DNA of 64,000 bases from Phenylobacterium montanum (GCF_018135625.1 NZ_CP073078.1:3380501-3444500); one strand, 5' to 3'. Positions 29,010 to 38,667 are shown, numbered from the stretch's first letter. Notes: a model not told the origin generated them from the letters alone. Numbers and translations are program-made.

Positions 29010-30005
29010 ATGACCGCCCAAGCTTCGATGCGAGCGCTGTTTGTCGATGCGCCCGACGCGCCTTTCCGCAGCGCCACGGTCGCGCGCCCGGTTCCCGGCC
29101 ATGGCCAGGCGCTGGTGCGCATCCAGGCGAGCGGGATCAACCCGCTCGACCTCAAGATCCGCGCCGGCGCAGCGGCCCATGCGCGCCAGCCCCTGCCGGC
29201 GGTCCTGGGCCTGGATCTGGCCGGTGTGGTCGAAGACGTCGGACCGGGCGTGACAGGACTCAAGGTGGGCGACGAGGTCTACGGCATGGTGGGCGGCGTC
29301 GGCGGCCTGCAAGGAACCCTGGCCGAATTCGCTGCGGTAGACGCAGACCTGCTGGCCAGGAAGCCCGCGAGTTTGTCCATGCTCCAGGCGGCGGCCTTGC
29401 CGCTGGTCACTGTCACCGCCTGGGAGGGCCTGGTCGAGCGCGCCAGGGTCCAGCCCGGACAGAGCGTCCTGGTGATCGGCGCGGCGGGCGGTGTCGGCCA
29501 TGTGGCCGTGCAGATCGCCCGCAGCCTGGGCGCCGAAGTCTACGGCGTCGACCGGGCCGCTCGGGGCGAGGTTCTGCGAGGACTTGGCGCAACGCCGATC
29601 AATGCAGACACCGACGTGCAGGCCTATGTCGCCGAACATGGCGGCGGGCGCGGCTTCGACGTCGTCTACGACACGGTCGGCGGCGCCGGCCTGGACGCCG
29701 CCTTCCGGGCGGTCAAGGCCCGCGGGCACGTGGTCAGCAGCCTGGGCTGGGGGACGCACGCGCTGGCCCCCCTCTCCTTCAAGAGCGCCAGCTATTCCGG
29801 CGTGTTCACGCTCGACCCCCTGCTCACCGGCGAAGGCCGCGCGCGGCAAGGCGATATCTTGCGCCGGGCGGCGAGGCTCGCCGATGAAGGCCGGCTGACG
29901 CCGAGGCTCGATCCCCGGCGCTTCACCCTGGAGAGCGTGGCCGAGGCCTACGACGCGATCGGCCGCCGCACCGCGGAGGGCAAGCTGGTGGTGTCGATCG
30001 ACTGA
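29010..30005 (+). CDS. Zinc-independent quinone reductase-type medium-chain dehydrogenase
   Basis: A 331-residue MDR-superfamily oxidoreductase. It has the GroES-like N-terminal domain (ASGINPLDLKIRAG; VLGLDLAGVVEDVG) and a Rossmann domain with the NADPH motif VIGAAGGVGHVAVQIA near residue 155. The catalytic and structural zinc ligands of alcohol dehydrogenases are absent, as in NADPH:quinone reductases. The closing RRTAEGKLVVSID is family-typical. It is divergent from and likely controlled by the LysR protein at 28043. Substrate likely a quinone or enone. Confidence 0.9.
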   Translation: MTAQASMRALFVDAPDAPFRSATVARPVPGHGQALVRIQASGINPLDLKIRAGAAAHARQPLPAVLGLDLAGVVEDVGPGVTGLKVGDEVYGMVGGVGGLQGTLAEFAAVDADLLARKPASLSMLQAAALPLVTVTAWEGLVERARVQPGQSVLVIGAAGGVGHVAVQIARSLGAEVYGVDRAARGEVLRGLGATPINADTDVQAYVAEHGGGRGFDVVYDTVGGAGLDAAFRAVKARGHVVSSLGWGTHALAPLSFKSASYSGVFTLDPLLTGEGRARQGDILRRAARLADEGRLTPRLDPRRFTLESVAEAYDAIGRRTAEGKLVVSID

Positions 30006-30017
30006 GCCTGGCCGACC

Positions 30018-30671
30018 CTAGGCCTTCCTGTCCACGGCCGCCCCCGCGCCGTCCTCGCCGGCCTCGGGATGGGCGTAGGGGTTGTTGACCGCGGCTTCGA
30101 CATTGGGCGCGGGCTCGGCCGGGCCGGAGCCCTTGGCGGCGACCACAACCATGGCCGGGCGCACGATGCGGCCGAACAGCTCGTAGCCGACCTGCATCAC
30201 CTGGACCACGCCGCCGCCGGCGACTTCGCTGGAGGGCTGTTCCATCACCGCCTGGTGCTGGTGCGGGTCGAACTTGGCGCCCTTGGCCGGGTCGACGCGC
30301 TTGAGCCCATTGCGTTCGAAGGCGGCCAGAAGCTCCTTCTCAGTCATCTCCAGGCCGATGGCCAGGTTCTTGACCAGGGGATCCTCGGCGTCGCGCGGCG
30401 CGTGCTGCATGGCGCGGGCCAGGTTGTCGGCCACGCCCAGCAGGTCTCTGGCGAACTTCTGGATGGCGTAGGCGCGCGCGTCGTTGGCCTCTTTCTCGGC
30501 CCGGCGGCGCACGTTCTCACCTTCAGCGGCGATGCGCAGCATCTGGTCCTTCAGCTGGGCGATCTCGGCGCGCAGGGCGGCTTCGACCTCTTCCGCGGTC
30601 TGCGGGGCGGGATCCTGGCCGGCGGTCTTGGTTTCGTCTTGATCGGCGGCCGGGGCGGCGTCGTCGGTCAT
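30018..30671 (-). CDS. grpE: Nucleotide exchange factor GrpE
   Basis: A 217-residue cochaperone that exchanges ADP on DnaK. An acidic, low-complexity N-terminus (residues 1-35) is followed by a long coiled coil (EEVEAALRAEIAQLKDQ onward). The C-terminal beta domain bears the family motif PHQHQAVMEQ and VMQVGYELFGRIVRPAMVVV. The tail after residue 195 is extended and proline/alanine rich. It begins 17 bp after hrcA on the same strand; hrcA-grpE is a common alphaproteobacterial operon. Confidence 0.97.
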   Translation of the reverse strand: MTDDAAPAADQDETKTAGQDPAPQTAEEVEAALRAEIAQLKDQMLRIAAEGENVRRRAEKEANDARAYAIQKFARDLLGVADNLARAMQHAPRDAEDPLVKNLAIGLEMTEKELLAAFERNGLKRVDPAKGAKFDPHQHQAVMEQPSSEVAGGGVVQVMQVGYELFGRIVRPAMVVVAAKGSGPAEPAPNVEAAVNNPYAHPEAGEDGAGAAVDRKA

Positions 30672-30688
30672 GGCTCTCTCTACTTCCT

Positions 30689-31762
30689 TCAGGCGTCCAA
30701 CAATCGCCCGAGCACCCGCGCCGTATAGTCGACCAACGGGATCACCCGGGCATAGTTCAGACGGGCCGGCCCGATCACGCCGATCGCGCCCAGCACCTTC
30801 TGTCGGCCCGTCATATAGGGCGCCGCGATCACGGCGGAACCCGAAAGTGAAAACAGGCGCGTTTCGGCGCCGATGAAAATACGCACGCCCTGCGCGTCCC
30901 GGACGTGGTCCAAAAGGCCGATCAGCTGCTGCTTGTGCTCCAGGTCGTCGAACAGGCGGCGCACCCGCTCCAGGTCCTCGGCGGCGCGGGCGTCGCCCAG
31001 AAGGTTGGCGCGGCCGCGGACGATCAGGCTGCGGTCCAGGTCCTCGCCCCCGCTCCAGGCGGCCAGGCCATCCTCCACAAGGCGGGCGGCGGCGGCGTCC
31101 AGTTCGCGCCGGGCGAGGGCCAGCTCCTGGTCCATCTCGCCCTTGGCCTCGGCCAGGGTGCGCCCGGAAAGCCGGCTGTTGAGGAAGTTCGAAGCCTCCT
31201 GCAGGGCGGCGGGGGTCAGGCCGGCCGGCGGGCGCATCAGGCGGTTCTCCACCTGACCATCTTCGAACACCATGATCGCCAGGGCCTGCTCGGGGCCCAG
31301 GCTGACGAACTCCACATGCTTGACCCCGGCCTCGCGCACCGGGGTGACCACGATCCCGGCCCCGCCGGCGAGGCCCGACAGGAGCGCGCTGGCCTCGTCC
31401 ATCACCTCGGCGAAGCCTCGGCCGCGGGCGAACAGCCGCGCGTCTATGTCGCGCCGCTCGGCCTCGCCCAGGTCGCCGATCTCCATCAGTCCGTCGACGA
31501 ACAGGCGCAAGCCCGCATGGGTCGGCACCCGCCCGGCGCTGACGTGCGGCGAATCCAAAAGACCCAGCTCGGCCAGGTCCTGCATGGTGTTGCGGATCGA
31601 GGCGGGCGACAGATGCACGCCCCCCTTGGACAGGGTGCGCGAGCCGATTGGCTCACCCGTCTCAAGATACCCCTCGACCACCCGGCGGAAGATGTCGCGG
31701 GCGCGTTCATCGAGCTCGGCCAGGCTGGGCGAGCGGGCGGTGGGGTGGATCAGGCTGTTCAT
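30689..31762 (-). CDS. hrcA: Heat-inducible transcription repressor HrcA
   Basis: From ATG 31762 a 357-residue repressor that binds CIRCE elements, normally upstream of groESL. The winged-helix N-terminus has [20 protein letters not shown] and [19 protein letters not shown]; a GAF-like domain and the dimer-inserting segment follow. The C-terminus [22 protein letters not shown] is diagnostic. The frame continues upstream to 32119, but only as a shadow of rph. No CIRCE (TTAGCACTC inverted repeat) occurs in this window, so its target is outside it. Confidence 0.96.
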   Translation of the reverse strand: MNSLIHPTARSPSLAELDERARDIFRRVVEGYLETGEPIGSRTLSKGGVHLSPASIRNTMQDLAELGLLDSPHVSAGRVPTHAGLRLFVDGLMEIGDLGEAERRDIDARLFARGRGFAEVMDEASALLSGLAGGAGIVVTPVREAGVKHVEFVSLGPEQALAIMVFEDGQVENRLMRPPAGLTPAALQEASNFLNSRLSGRTLAEAKGEMDQELALARRELDAAAARLVEDGLAAWSGGEDLDRSLIVRGRANLLGDARAAEDLERVRRLFDDLEHKQQLIGLLDHVRDAQGVRIFIGAETRLFSLSGSAVIAAPYMTGRQKVLGAIGVIGPARLNYARVIPLVDYTARVLGRLLDA

Positions 31763-31821
31763 CGTCTCGTGACGAGGACCTTTCGCGAAGGGCGGGGCAT
31801 GGACGCCGGGCCTTCGATCTA

Positions 31822-31848
31822 GGATAAGCGCGCCGCCGCCGTGCGCAA
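31822..31848 (-). promoter_or_regulatory. Candidate housekeeping promoter of hrcA-grpE
   Basis: On the minus strand TTGCGCA (31848-31842) and GCTTATCC (31829-31822) are separated by 12 nt. This fits the Caulobacter sigma-73 pattern TTGaCgS, 10-14 nt, GCtAnAwC. It would give a leader of roughly 50 nt before hrcA. The rph promoter must share this 117-bp divergent region. Confidence 0.42.
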
Positions 31849-31879
31849 GGTCGCGCCGCCTCAAGGAGACTTCGCCATC

Positions 31880-32593
31880 ATGCGCCCGTCCGAACGCCTC
31901 GCCGACGTCCTGCGCCCCGTGACCCTGGAGACCAAGGTCAACCGCTATGCCGAGGGCTCGTGCCTGGTCACCTTCGGCCACACCAAGGTGCTCGTCACCG
32001 CCAGCCTGGACGAAGGCGTGCCGCCGTTCCTGCGCGGCAAGGGCCAGGGCTGGGTCACCGCCGAATACGGCATGCTGCCGCGCGCCACCCACACCCGCGG
32101 CCGGCGCGAGGCCGCACAAGGCAAGCAGTCTGGCCGCACCCAGGAGATCCAGCGCCTGATCGGCCGCTCCATGCGCGCCGTGGTCGACCTGAAGGCCCTG
32201 GGCGAGCGGCAGATTTCCATCGACTGCGATGTGCTGCAGGCCGACGGTGGCACCCGCACCGCCGCCATCACCGGCGCCTGGGTCGCCCTCAGACTGGCCA
32301 CCCGCTACATGCTGGACGAGGGCCTGATCACCAAGGACCCGATCCTGGACCAGGTCGCCGCCATCTCCTGCGGCGTGTTCGAGGGGGTTCCGGTGCTGGA
32401 CCTGGAATACGAGGAGGACAGCAACGCCGAAGCCGACGCCAACTTCGTCCTGACCGGCTCGGGCGACATCGTCGAGATCCAGGCCACGGGGGAGAAGCGT
32501 GGCTTCACCCGGGCCGAGTTCGAGACCCTGTTCGACCTGGCGCGCAAGGGGATCGGGGAGTTGGTGGAGCTGCAGAAGGCGGCGGTAGGGTAG
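31880..32593 (+). CDS. rph: Ribonuclease PH
   Basis: Phosphorolytic 3'-5' exoribonuclease that trims tRNA precursors. From ATG 31880 the protein is 237 residues, the family length, starting [20 protein letters not shown]. The frame opens earlier at 31841, but AAGGAG at 31863 supports 31880. Conserved parts include [36 protein letters not shown] (positions about 94-129) and the closing [19 protein letters not shown] region. In most relatives rdgB and hemW follow directly; here they are 6 kb away. Confidence 0.97.
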   Translation: MRPSERLADVLRPVTLETKVNRYAEGSCLVTFGHTKVLVTASLDEGVPPFLRGKGQGWVTAEYGMLPRATHTRGRREAAQGKQSGRTQEIQRLIGRSMRAVVDLKALGERQISIDCDVLQADGGTRTAAITGAWVALRLATRYMLDEGLITKDPILDQVAAISCGVFEGVPVLDLEYEEDSNAEADANFVLTGSGDIVEIQATGEKRGFTRAEFETLFDLARKGIGELVELQKAAVG

Positions 32594-32606
32594 GGGTAAC
32601 TCAAAA

Positions 32607-32631
32607 CCCCTCCCCCCCCTTGCGGGGAGGG
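32607..32631. repeat. GC-rich palindromic intergenic repeat, likely terminator
   Basis: A strong hairpin between the convergent rph and XRE genes: CCCCTCCCC-type arm, TTG-containing loop and GGGGAGGGG arm. The same kind of sequence recurs at 32696-32715 and 41967-41989. It resembles the short C-rich palindromes scattered between genes in Caulobacteraceae and may act as a terminator for rph. Confidence 0.6.
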
Positions 32632-32695
32632 GTTGGGGTGGGGGGAGTCAGCGCCCAAGTCGGCCGAAACTGAGGTTCACCCCCATCCCCTGCCC

Positions 32696-32715
32696 CTTCC
32701 CCGCAAGGGGGAAGG
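32696..32715. repeat. Second GC-rich palindromic repeat
   Basis: CCTTCCCC, GCAA loop region and GGGGGAAGG form a second hairpin just beyond the XRE stop codon. It pairs in style with 32607-32631, giving a tail-to-tail pair about 65 bp apart, as REP-like elements often occur. It may terminate the minus-strand XRE transcript. Confidence 0.6.
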
Positions 32716-32719
32716 AATT

Positions 32720-32956
32720 TCACTCCTCCCCCTCGCCATAGTCCCCAGGCGGCCCCGGCTCGAACACCACCAGCTCCCCCGGCTGGCAGTCCAGTTCGCG
32801 GCACAGGGCCTCCAGGGTGGAGAAACGGATCGCCCTCGCCTTGCCGGTCTTCAGGATCGACAGGTTGGCGATGGTCACGCCGACCCGGTCGGCCAGCTCG
32901 GTCAGGGACATGCGGCGTTCGAGCAGGATGCGGTCCAGGCGCACGCGGATCGGCAT
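32720..32956 (-). CDS. Small XRE/Cro-C1 family regulator
   Basis: A 78-residue HTH protein that is nearly all DNA-binding domain: VRLDRILLERRMSLTELADRVGV, then TIANLSILKTGKARAIRFSTLEALCRELDCQPGELV (residues 27-64). The C-terminus is acidic. This is the short YozG-like type that habitually follows a DUF2975 membrane protein gene. It begins 22 bp after that gene on the same strand. It probably controls its own operon, perhaps through the inverted repeats at 33846-33896. Confidence 0.88.
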   Translation of the reverse strand: MPIRVRLDRILLERRMSLTELADRVGVTIANLSILKTGKARAIRFSTLEALCRELDCQPGELVVFEPGPPGDYGEGEE

Positions 32957-32978
32957 GGGTTCGGCGTCTCCCGCGGGC

Positions 32979-33503
32979 TCAGATGGTCAGCTCGGCTTCG
33001 CGCCGCAGGCGCGCGCCCTCGCGGAACACCTCGGCCAGGACGAACACCACCAAGACGGCGAACCAGGCGGTCGGATTGGGGCTGAACGAGACGCCGTCCA
33101 TGTCGGGCATCAACAGCACCTTGGCCACGGCCAGGGGGTAGCGGCCGAGCTCAAGGGCGATCAGCATCACGCCGATCCACCTCAGGCGGCCTACATTGTC
33201 GGGATGGAAGGGATCGCCAGCGGTCAGGGTGGCGAAGATTTTGCGCAGTCGCTCGACGATGATCAGCACCGCGATGACATAGGCGGTGAAGGCGGTGGCC
33301 ACCATGGTCAGGGTGGCGGGGGTCTCGTTTGGGTCGAGGTTGAGCTTGATCGCCTTGCCCAGGAGCTTGGGATCGAAATCGAAGACATAGAGGGCCAGGG
33401 TCCCGACGACGCCGGCGATGGCCGCCACCCAGAAGGCGACATAGACGACGTCGAGGATGATTTTCAGAAAGCTCGATACTGAGCCCGGCCCCAGGGCGCG
33501 CAT
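32979..33503 (-). CDS. DUF2975 integral membrane protein
   Basis: From ATG 33503 a 174-residue protein with four hydrophobic segments (about residues 12-36, 64-86, 110-132 and 140-160) and the DUF2975 hallmark GDPFHPDNVGRLRWIGVMLI in the loop after the second helix. A frame opens 11 codons earlier, but ATG 33503 has AAGGA about 8 nt upstream. DUF2975 proteins pair with small XRE regulators across bacteria; the function of the pair is not known. Here a 44-residue membrane peptide gene precedes it. Confidence 0.85.
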   Translation of the reverse strand: MRALGPGSVSSFLKIILDVVYVAFWVAAIAGVVGTLALYVFDFDPKLLGKAIKLNLDPNETPATLTMVATAFTAYVIAVLIIVERLRKIFATLTAGDPFHPDNVGRLRWIGVMLIALELGRYPLAVAKVLLMPDMDGVSFSPNPTAWFAVLVVFVLAEVFREGARLRREAELTI

Positions 33504-33613
33504 TCGGGGGATCCTTGCAGGGTGGGTCGGAGGCATAAGGCCGCCGACGGCCGCGAACTAGAGTGTCGGACCGTCGGCGAACATGCCCCGCCGGCCGCGC
33601 CTTGCAAAGCCGA

Positions 33614-33748
33614 TCACGCGCCGAACAGGTGGCTGGCGGAGATCATTTGCGTCATCGAGGGGGCGGCCGCGAACAGGACGGCGGTCAGGCCGATGGCGGC
33701 GGCGATGTTGGCGGCGCGTTCCAGGGTCTTGAGGAAGGAAGTGGTCAT
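33614..33748 (-). CDS. Small single-helix membrane peptide (44 aa)
   Basis: A short frame reading MTTSFLKTLERAANIAAAIG and ending MISASHLFGA, with one hydrophobic segment at about residues 12-31. ATG 33748 has GGAG 8 nt upstream, a good site. A longer frame to 33865 has no such support. It lies 110 bp before DUF2975 on the same strand and downstream of an inverted-repeat pair, so it may be the first gene of the XRE/DUF2975 operon. I do not recognise a family. Short length keeps confidence modest. Confidence 0.55.
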   Translation of the reverse strand: MTTSFLKTLERAANIAAAIGLTAVLFAAAPSMTQMISASHLFGA

Positions 33749-33845
33749 GTGGGTCTCTCCGTCGGATTTGTGCACCGCAGCGAAGATCCGGACCATTCCG
33801 ATTTCGCCTTGGTTGTCTGGGGGGCGTTGACGCCCTCTCCATGGC

Positions 33846-33896
33846 GATAATCGATACGCCCACATCGTTTTTCGATCAAATTACATATCGATTATC
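33846..33896. promoter_or_regulatory. Paired 10-bp inverted repeats, possible XRE operator
   Basis: GATAATCGAT (33846-33855) and its exact inverse ATCGATTATC (33887-33896) are separated by 31 bp in an AT-rich stretch, about 100 bp upstream of the small membrane peptide gene. Each copy contains ATCGAT. The position suits an operator-promoter of the peptide/DUF2975/XRE cassette. Binding is inferred only. Confidence 0.42.
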
Positions 33897-33933
33897 AATA
33901 TTACATTTTCGCAATGCAAAAATGACGGCGCTT

Positions 33934-34049
33934 TGGGAAGGATCATACGGATTGACTACGGCCCTGACGGTTTATCCGTGGCTCACAGAAATTGTCACCG
34001 ACCCTGAATTTTCATTCCAGGGGTGTGGGGGTATTTTGTTGTTCTAGCG
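33934..34049. repeat. Left inverted-repeat arm
   Basis: Left 116-bp arm of the element. Its inner end runs through GTGTGGGGGTATTTTG and ends at CTAGCG. Reading inward it offers a GTG-initiated frame (VWGYFVVLAQPIG) that stops soon after the arm ends. Confidence 0.85.
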
Positions 34050-34176
34050 CAGCCGATCGGATAGCGCCGAACGGCAACTTTCTGCGCGGGACCCAGAGGT
34101 CGAAAACGACCCAAGGCGGAAATGGAAGCCGACGCTATGTAAGCTCGAATATCCTATAAAAAAGAAGGGGCGGATT

Positions 34177-34386
34177 GTGGTAAGGGGTAGCGCAAACTCA
34201 GATGTGATCATCCTATTGGCGAGTATATTCTTGCTGGCAAATTCTGCTTTTAGTCTGATAATGGGCAGTATTAGTTTTCCCTATAGGTCTGTGAAGCGAT
34301 CCGAAAGTCCTTTTTTATTTTGGATCTATTTTTTTGCTCAGACGGCATTGGGTGTGGCGGGATTGGCAGTTTATATTGTGCGGTAA
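34177..34386 (+). CDS. Small hydrophobic protein inside the inverted-repeat element
   Basis: A 69-residue frame from GTG 34177, preceded by GAAGGGG about 7 nt upstream. It has two hydrophobic segments, about residues 9-33 (DVIILLASIFLLANSAFSLI) and 46-67 (FLFWIYFFAQTALGVAGLAV), joined by a basic loop (YRSVKRSES). It would be a two-helix membrane protein with both ends on one side. The segment is strikingly AT-rich compared with every neighbour, suggesting a foreign origin. I recognise no family. Confidence 0.45.
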   Translation: MVRGSANSDVIILLASIFLLANSAFSLIMGSISFPYRSVKRSESPFLFWIYFFAQTALGVAGLAVYIVR

Positions 34387-34559
34387 GGCGGCCGCTCCCC
34401 AACCGGAAGCAAGCTGTCCAGTTGTATGCCTTCGTTTCGAGGAAGCGTTATCACCGTTGCGGCCTCTGACGGCCGAATAAACTCGGCTCGTTCGGCCGCC
34501 GCTTCGTCACCTGCCGGCAAGACGAGTACCGCCGCTAGGACAACAAAATACCCCCACAC
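34371..34559 (-). CDS. Short secreted-like frame starting within the right repeat arm
   Basis: A 62-residue GTG-initiated frame whose first eight codons lie in the right repeat arm. MWGYFVVLAAVLVLPAGDEA looks like a signal peptide or anchor; the rest (from ERAEFIRPSE to PPYRTI) is polar. The left arm holds the same start codons but is fused to different, quickly terminated sequence. It overlaps the 3' end of the opposite small gene by 16 bp. It could equally be chance; no family recognised. Confidence 0.3.
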   Translation of the reverse strand: MWGYFVVLAAVLVLPAGDEAAAERAEFIRPSEAATVITLPRNEGIQLDSLLPVGERPPYRTI

Positions 34560-34648
34560 CCCTGGAATGAAAATTCAGGGTCGGTGACAATTTCTGTGAG
34601 CCACGGACAAACCGTCAGGGCCGTGGTCAATCCGTATGATCGTTCCCA
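34533..34648. repeat. Right inverted-repeat arm
   Basis: Right 116-bp arm, inverse of 33934-34049 with 4 substitutions. It contains the 5' part of the minus-strand short frame ending at 34371. It is followed immediately by GCTT at 34649-34652. Confidence 0.85.
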
Positions 34649-34851
34649 GCTTACTGTGGGGCATTAGCCGTTGTCACTGGCCGGTAGCCGAGGGCCCACG
34701 GCAACACCGAGCGTCCCCGCTCGCCTGCGGACCGCCCGACGCCCAGGCCCTCTACTCGCCAAGCTCACAAGGCCCGAAAGGTCGCACGACCCCGGGCCAG
34801 ACTTCGGGGAAAGACCAAGGAGTGAGGCCGGGGCCGGCCACCCGAACGGGT
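34649..34851. other. Intergenic stretch between the repeat element and the DUF1348 gene
   Basis: GC-rich sequence without a supported gene, RNA or strong hairpin. It separates the inverted-repeat element from the 3' end of the DUF1348 gene and may be the remainder of an interrupted region. Confidence 0.5.
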
Positions 34852-35322
34852 TCAGAATCCAAGATCGCTCAACGATGGATGATCGTCCGGGCGCCGGCCC
34901 AGCGGCCAATGATATCTGCGCTCACTCTCATGGATGGGCGCGTCATTGATGGAGGCGAAGCGGCGGCGCATGAGGCCGTGCGCGTCAAACTCCCAATTCT
35001 CGTTGCCGTAGGAACGAAACCAATTGCCGCTGTCGTCGCGCCACTCATAGGCGAAACGCACCGCCATCCGATTCTCACGAAACCCCCACAGTTCCTTGAC
35101 GAGGCGATAGTCCAGTTCACGCCGCCATTTGCGGGTGAGAAAGGCGACGATCTCCTCGCGTCCCCGCACGAACTCGGCCCGGTTCCGCCAAAAGCTATCG
35201 ACGGTATAGGCGAGCACGACCTTTTCGGGGTCGCGGCTGTTCCATCCGTCCTCGGCCATGCGAACCTTCTCGGTTGCGGTCTCCAGTGTGAAGGGGGGCA
35301 GCGGCGGCCGCTGGGTGCTCAT
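34852..35322 (-). CDS. DUF1348 / NTF2-like (SnoaL-fold) protein
   Basis: A 156-residue NTF2-fold protein of the DUF1348 type: [20 protein letters not shown] at the N-terminus, then [39 protein letters not shown] and the closing [20 protein letters not shown]. These are single-domain proteins with a ligand cavity and no agreed function. ATG 35322 overlaps the stop of the preceding fragment by ATGA, implying translational coupling. The frame upstream of 35322 is shadow sequence. It is the last gene of a damaged three-gene cluster. Confidence 0.85.
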   Translation of the reverse strand: MSTQRPPLPPFTLETATEKVRMAEDGWNSRDPEKVVLAYTVDSFWRNRAEFVRGREEIVAFLTRKWRRELDYRLVKELWGFRENRMAVRFAYEWRDDSGNWFRSYGNENWEFDAHGLMRRRFASINDAPIHESERRYHWPLGRRPDDHPSLSDLGF

Positions 35323-35507
35323 TTTGGCTCTCCTGTGTCGTTGAGGCCGTTGCGAAGCGGGCGCACGGTTTCGGCGATCTCGCTTTCGGTGAAGCGATCG
35401 AATTCGCGGCGCCCTTTCAAAGCCTGCCAGATGCGGTCGGCGCCCATGCTGGCCTGCACCGCCCAGACGCTCGGCGTTACCGCGATGTCGAGAAATCCAT
35501 AGGACAC
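35319..35507 (-). pseudogene. Head fragment of a pyridoxamine 5'-phosphate oxidase-like gene
   Basis: A 62-residue frame with an excellent ribosome site (AGGAGGG just before GTG 35507). [20 protein letters not shown] and [11 protein letters not shown] match, from memory, the N-terminal 45-50 residues of PNPOx-like FMN-binding proteins of about 200 residues. After FTESE the sequence changes to [19 protein letters not shown] and stops. The flavin-binding body is missing, so this is a deletion remnant. It keeps ATGA coupling to the DUF1348 gene and may survive as a leader that loads ribosomes onto it. Confidence 0.65.
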
Positions 35508-35565
35508 GTCGCCCTCCTATCATGGCCGAGCGTGGGGTTGGCGGAAAGCCGCCAACCCCCTCTGG

Positions 35566-36045
35566 TCAGGCCGCTTCGCTGACCTTCACGACCGGAAAGT
35601 CGATGTCAGTTTCGGCGACGACGTTGAGCAGATTGGTGAAGATGTTCTCGGCGGTGACCGCGAGAATTTCCACGATCTGGGCATCGCTGTAGCCGGCATC
35701 GCGGACCGCCATGACATCGGCGTTGCTGACATGGCCGCGTTCGCGCACCACTTTGGCCGCGAAATGGACGGCGGCGTTCGCCTTCGGGTCGCCGGACCGC
35801 CCCTTGCGATTGAGGGCGATCTCCTCCGGGCTGATCTTGGCGAGGTTGAGGCCGAGATAGCTGTGTGCGGAGAGGCAGTAGTCGCAGCCATTCACCTGCG
35901 CGACGGCGAGCGCTATCCGCTCACGGGTCTTTACGTCGAGCGTCTTGCCGAGCGCGCCGTTGTTGGCGGCGAAACCCTGCAACGCGGCCGGGCTCTGGGC
36001 GATCAGGCGAAACATGTTGGGGACGACGCCGAGTTGCTTGTTCAC
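35566..36045 (-). CDS. Carboxymuconolactone decarboxylase-family (AhpD-like) protein, 5' truncated
   Basis: A 159-residue AhpD-like protein with the peroxidatic CxxC motif in VNGCDYCLSAHSYLG, and KTRERIALAVAQ and DAQIVEILAVTAENIFTNLLN typical of the all-helical fold. The first usable start is GTG 36045 (NKQLGVVPNMFRLI). In-frame codons upstream still read TALDAV, which fits relatives that begin 25-30 residues earlier, but then diverge and meet a stop at 36106-36108. So the original 5' end seems lost. The core and the active site are complete. It precedes the PNPOx fragment by 58 bp. Confidence 0.8.
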   Translation of the reverse strand: MNKQLGVVPNMFRLIAQSPAALQGFAANNGALGKTLDVKTRERIALAVAQVNGCDYCLSAHSYLGLNLAKISPEEIALNRKGRSGDPKANAAVHFAAKVVRERGHVSNADVMAVRDAGYSDAQIVEILAVTAENIFTNLLNVVAETDIDFPVVKVSEAA

Positions 36046-36157
36046 GGCGTCCAGGGCCGTGCGGCGATCGGACCCGTCGCCAAAACAGGTTCGCGTCCCT
36101 TTCTCTTAACCTTGATTTCAGCGCGCGACGGCTAGCGTCGAAACGCGGAGGGCGGAC

Positions 36158-38575
<2,418 letters not shown>

Positions 38576-38667
38576 GGCTGAAGGGATCGGAACCCCTCCC
38601 CTTGCCAGACCAGGCGGGACGCGGAACAACGGCGGCCGGACCCAAGGTTTCAAGTGGAGCGACGAGA

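Larger units (their letters stand above)
33749..34176. other. AT-rich intergenic stretch including the left inverted repeat
   Basis: No convincing gene. It holds the candidate operator (33846-33896), a GCTT flank (33930-33933), the left arm of the inverted-repeat element (33934-34049) and about 127 bp of interior leading to the small ORF at 34177. A 68-codon plus-strand frame across 33841-34047 is considered spurious. Base composition falls well below the rest of the window. Confidence 0.6.
33934..34648. mobile_element. 715-bp element bounded by 116-bp inverted repeats
   Basis: Positions 33934-34049 and 34533-34648 are inverted copies of each other with 4 mismatches in 116 bp; homology stops sharply on both sides. 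The outer ends read TGGGAA and TTCCCA, and both are flanked by GCTT (33930-33933 and 34649-34652), which looks like a 4-bp target duplication. The 483-bp interior encodes no transposase, only a small membrane-protein frame and a short opposing frame. It could be a non-autonomous transposon or a deleted insertion sequence. Each arm contains its own small dyad, CCCTG and CAGGG, around ATTTTCATT. Confidence 0.7.

Noticed and set aside
30018-30148. Frameshift suspected at the grpE C-terminus because of its long Pro/Ala tail
   Set aside because: The frame is continuous and the conserved beta domain is complete; extended tails are common in alphaproteobacterial GrpE.
31763-31879. Possible CIRCE element upstream of hrcA
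   Set aside because: The TTAGCACTC-N9-GAGTGCTAA pattern is not present here or upstream of dnaK.
33841-34047. 68-codon plus-strand frame crossing the left repeat arm
   Set aside because: No ribosome site, no recognisable features, and it overlaps the candidate operator and the repeat arm.
34649-34851. Possible tRNA or other structured RNA in the GC-rich gap
   Set aside because: No GTTCRANYC T-loop or cloverleaf pairing found; no tRNA signature elsewhere in the window either.
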